From positions 1 to 22,111 of the IMG/VR virus record IMGVR_UViG_3300029985_000166: a stretch of DNA of 22,111 nt; one strand, written 5' to 3'. Source of the DNA: a virus. Every line of letters begins with the position of its first letter. Position 1 is the stretch's first letter. The notes beneath the pieces were generated by a model that was not told where the DNA came from, searched no databases, and worked only from the letters and a program-made list of their open reading frames with translations. This document shows, piece after piece, positions 21,139-22,111 of this stretch. The position numbers and the translations under genes were made by a program.

Positions 21139-21372
21139 ATGCTAAAGACCGTGATGCAGACGGCGGCCGAGGATTGGTCCGGGCGCGAGGTAGCTGAGCA
21201 GTTAAGATTCAATTACACTGACGATCCTGCGTCGCCTGGCAAGCTTGTCTGTCATGTAAGTGGCTCGCCCGAAGTGCTGAAGAACTTGCGATTTGGTTAC
21301 CGGCCTATCCACGACTTTGTAGACGTAGATGTCGAGGTGGTAGATGCACCTTCGAAGGAGGTAGGACTTTGA
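21139..21372 (+). CDS. Hypothetical protein, 77 aa
   Basis: A small acidic alpha/beta protein (AEDWSGREVAEQLRFNYTDD, LVCHVSGSPEVLKNLRFGY, VDVDVEVVDAPSKEVGL) of unknown function. The start could be ATG 21139 or ATG 21154; neither has a well-spaced ribosome binding site. A 7-codon frame from 21125 (TGATG) could couple translation to it. Its last codons contain AAGGAGG for the next gene, and its TGA overlaps that gene's TTG. Confidence 0.55.
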   Translation: MLKTVMQTAAEDWSGREVAEQLRFNYTDDPASPGKLVCHVSGSPEVLKNLRFGYRPIHDFVDVDVEVVDAPSKEVGL

Positions 21373-21467
21373 CGAGTGAACGAAGCTTCACCTCACGTGT
21401 TGCTAATGGCGAAGTGACACTGAACAAAGGTGAAGCCATCAAGGAGGCACAAAGTGGGTTTGAATGA
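21369..21467 (+). CDS. Possible small protein, 32 aa, TTG start
   Basis: AAGGAGG (21355-21361) lies 7 nt before a TTG that overlaps the previous stop (TTGA). The product is TSERSFTSRVANGEVTLNKG, then EAIKEAQSGFE. Its last codons contain the AAGGAGG of the next gene. The ideal ribosome binding site makes this rare start codon credible. Function unknown. Confidence 0.45.
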   Translation: MTSERSFTSRVANGEVTLNKGEAIKEAQSGFE

Positions 21468-21822
21468 AGATCTAGGTGACCGTGAAAATGTCGGCAATGC
21501 ATCTTTAGCAGCGCGACGCGCCAAGGAACTTGGTGCTACGCACCAAATGCACGTCTACGAGTTCACCGACGGTGCTGCCAAGCACTTCATCGCCGCTCGC
21601 AACCTGGAAGAGGCCACGGCGGAGTTTGTCGCGCTGTTTACGTCTGATCCACCCCAGGGTGTTGAGCTCACTGACGCCCAACTGGATTCGCTGCAAGTGG
21701 CGGTGCTAGATGAGGCCGACGGGCCAACCTTGGCTAATAGCACCATGCGCCAGCAGTTGACCGAGAGCCTGGACCATGAAGGTGAGACTGAAGACGCTTT
21801 CTACTTGTGTGGAGAGGAATAA
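21454..21822 (+). CDS. Hypothetical protein, 122 aa, acidic
   Basis: The GTG at 21454 is preferred because AAGGAGG lies 6 nt upstream; an in-frame ATG at 21430 would swallow that site. The product has a basic-to-mixed N-terminal half (LAARRAKELGATHQMHVYEF, KHFIAARNLEEATAEFVALF) that could form a small alpha/beta domain, then an acidic C-terminus (ESLDHEGETEDAFYLCGEE). Not recognised. Confidence 0.6.
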   Translation: MGLNEDLGDRENVGNASLAARRAKELGATHQMHVYEFTDGAAKHFIAARNLEEATAEFVALFTSDPPQGVELTDAQLDSLQVAVLDEADGPTLANSTMRQQLTESLDHEGETEDAFYLCGEE

Positions 21823-21827
21823 GACTA

Positions 21828-22111
21828 ATGACCGAGAGCTTGACACGTAGAACTTTCCTGGCGCTTACGAGTGCCTTTGTCCTGAAGCCCAAGTCCGAAG
21901 AGGCGAAACGGCTCGCATGCATCGAGGTACAGCAGCCAGATGGCAATTGGCTAGTCGGGCCGCGCAGTCTTCGTGGCGTCAAGCGTGGTCAGCGCTTTCG
22001 CCGACACTTTGGTATGACTGCGGATGCACCACTGAACCTTGAGGCTACCGCTGACGAGGATGGTCATGACGGTATCGACGAAGACGGCTGCGTGTGTGGC
22101 GTGGTGTACTT
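21828..22111 (+). CDS. Protein with twin-arginine motif leader, partial at window edge
   Basis: Starts MTESLTRRTFLALTSAFVLK. The T-R-R-T-F-L block matches the Tat consensus well, but the hydrophobic stretch is only ~9 residues and no clear cleavage site follows, so export is uncertain. The rest is charged (RSLRGVKRGQRFRRHFGM) and then acidic (EDGHDGIDEDGCVCG), with a CVC pair. The gene runs off the right edge after ~94 codons. GGAGAGG lies upstream of the ATG, which shares TAATG-type spacing with its neighbour's end. Confidence 0.55.
   Translation, partial: MTESLTRRTFLALTSAFVLKPKSEEAKRLACIEVQQPDGNWLVGPRSLRGVKRGQRFRRHFGMTADAPLNLEATADEDGHDGIDEDGCVCGVVY

Overview
The window looks like part of the genome of a tailed double-stranded DNA phage (Caudoviricetes), or a prophage of one. 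The evidence is a packaging and capsid module: small and large terminase, MuF-type head protein, DUF1073-type portal, DUF2213-type protease/scaffold, gp24-type cement protein and DUF2184-type major capsid protein. Facing away from it is a module with a primase-helicase. Moderate to high GC, strong AAGGAG ribosome binding sites, one Sec and two Tat-like leaders, and the gene families present suggest a Gram-negative, probably proteobacterial host, but nothing in the window fixes the host. No integrase, tRNA, CRISPR array or insertion sequence was found. No tail or lysis genes are visible; they presumably lie outside the window.

Layout. Positions 82-15044 are on the minus strand and read right to left: TerS, TerL, a run of small genes (88, 42, 110, 127, 72 and 65 aa), the MuF-like protein, a Sec-exported protein, a 74-aa protein, the portal with a pyrophosphatase-like tail, a papain-like/zinc multidomain protein, a small beta-rich protein, a 549-aa protein with a perfect 477-bp internal duplication, the protease/scaffold, the cement protein and the major capsid protein. 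Many junctions overlap (TAATG, ATGA), so this is probably one long late operon. Two GC-rich stem-loops lie between the small genes, and a highly foldable stretch lies just upstream of TerS.

Positions 15045-16272 form the divergent control region. It holds one possible small minus-strand gene, several inverted repeats, an AT-rich block and two plausible plus-strand promoters, and is the best candidate in the window for a replication origin. From 16273 to the right edge everything is on the plus strand: an unknown 180-aa protein, a Toprim/SF3 primase-helicase, and a tightly coupled string of small genes. These include a zinc-ribbon protein, two proteins with twin-arginine-like leaders, an HD-domain phosphohydrolase, and several micro-ORFs of 15-41 codons with good ribosome binding sites.

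The most striking unexplained pattern is a short A-[K/R/H/F/Q]-D motif recurring at domain boundaries in the proteins encoded next to the putative prohead protease: major capsid N-terminus, scaffold, portal tail, papain-like protein and duplicated protein. It is absent as AKD from TerL, TerS, the MuF-like protein and the primase. A testable reading is that these are maturation cleavage sites, so that several head genes encode polyproteins whose modules (pyrophosphatase-like, papain-like, zinc-binding) are released inside the capsid.
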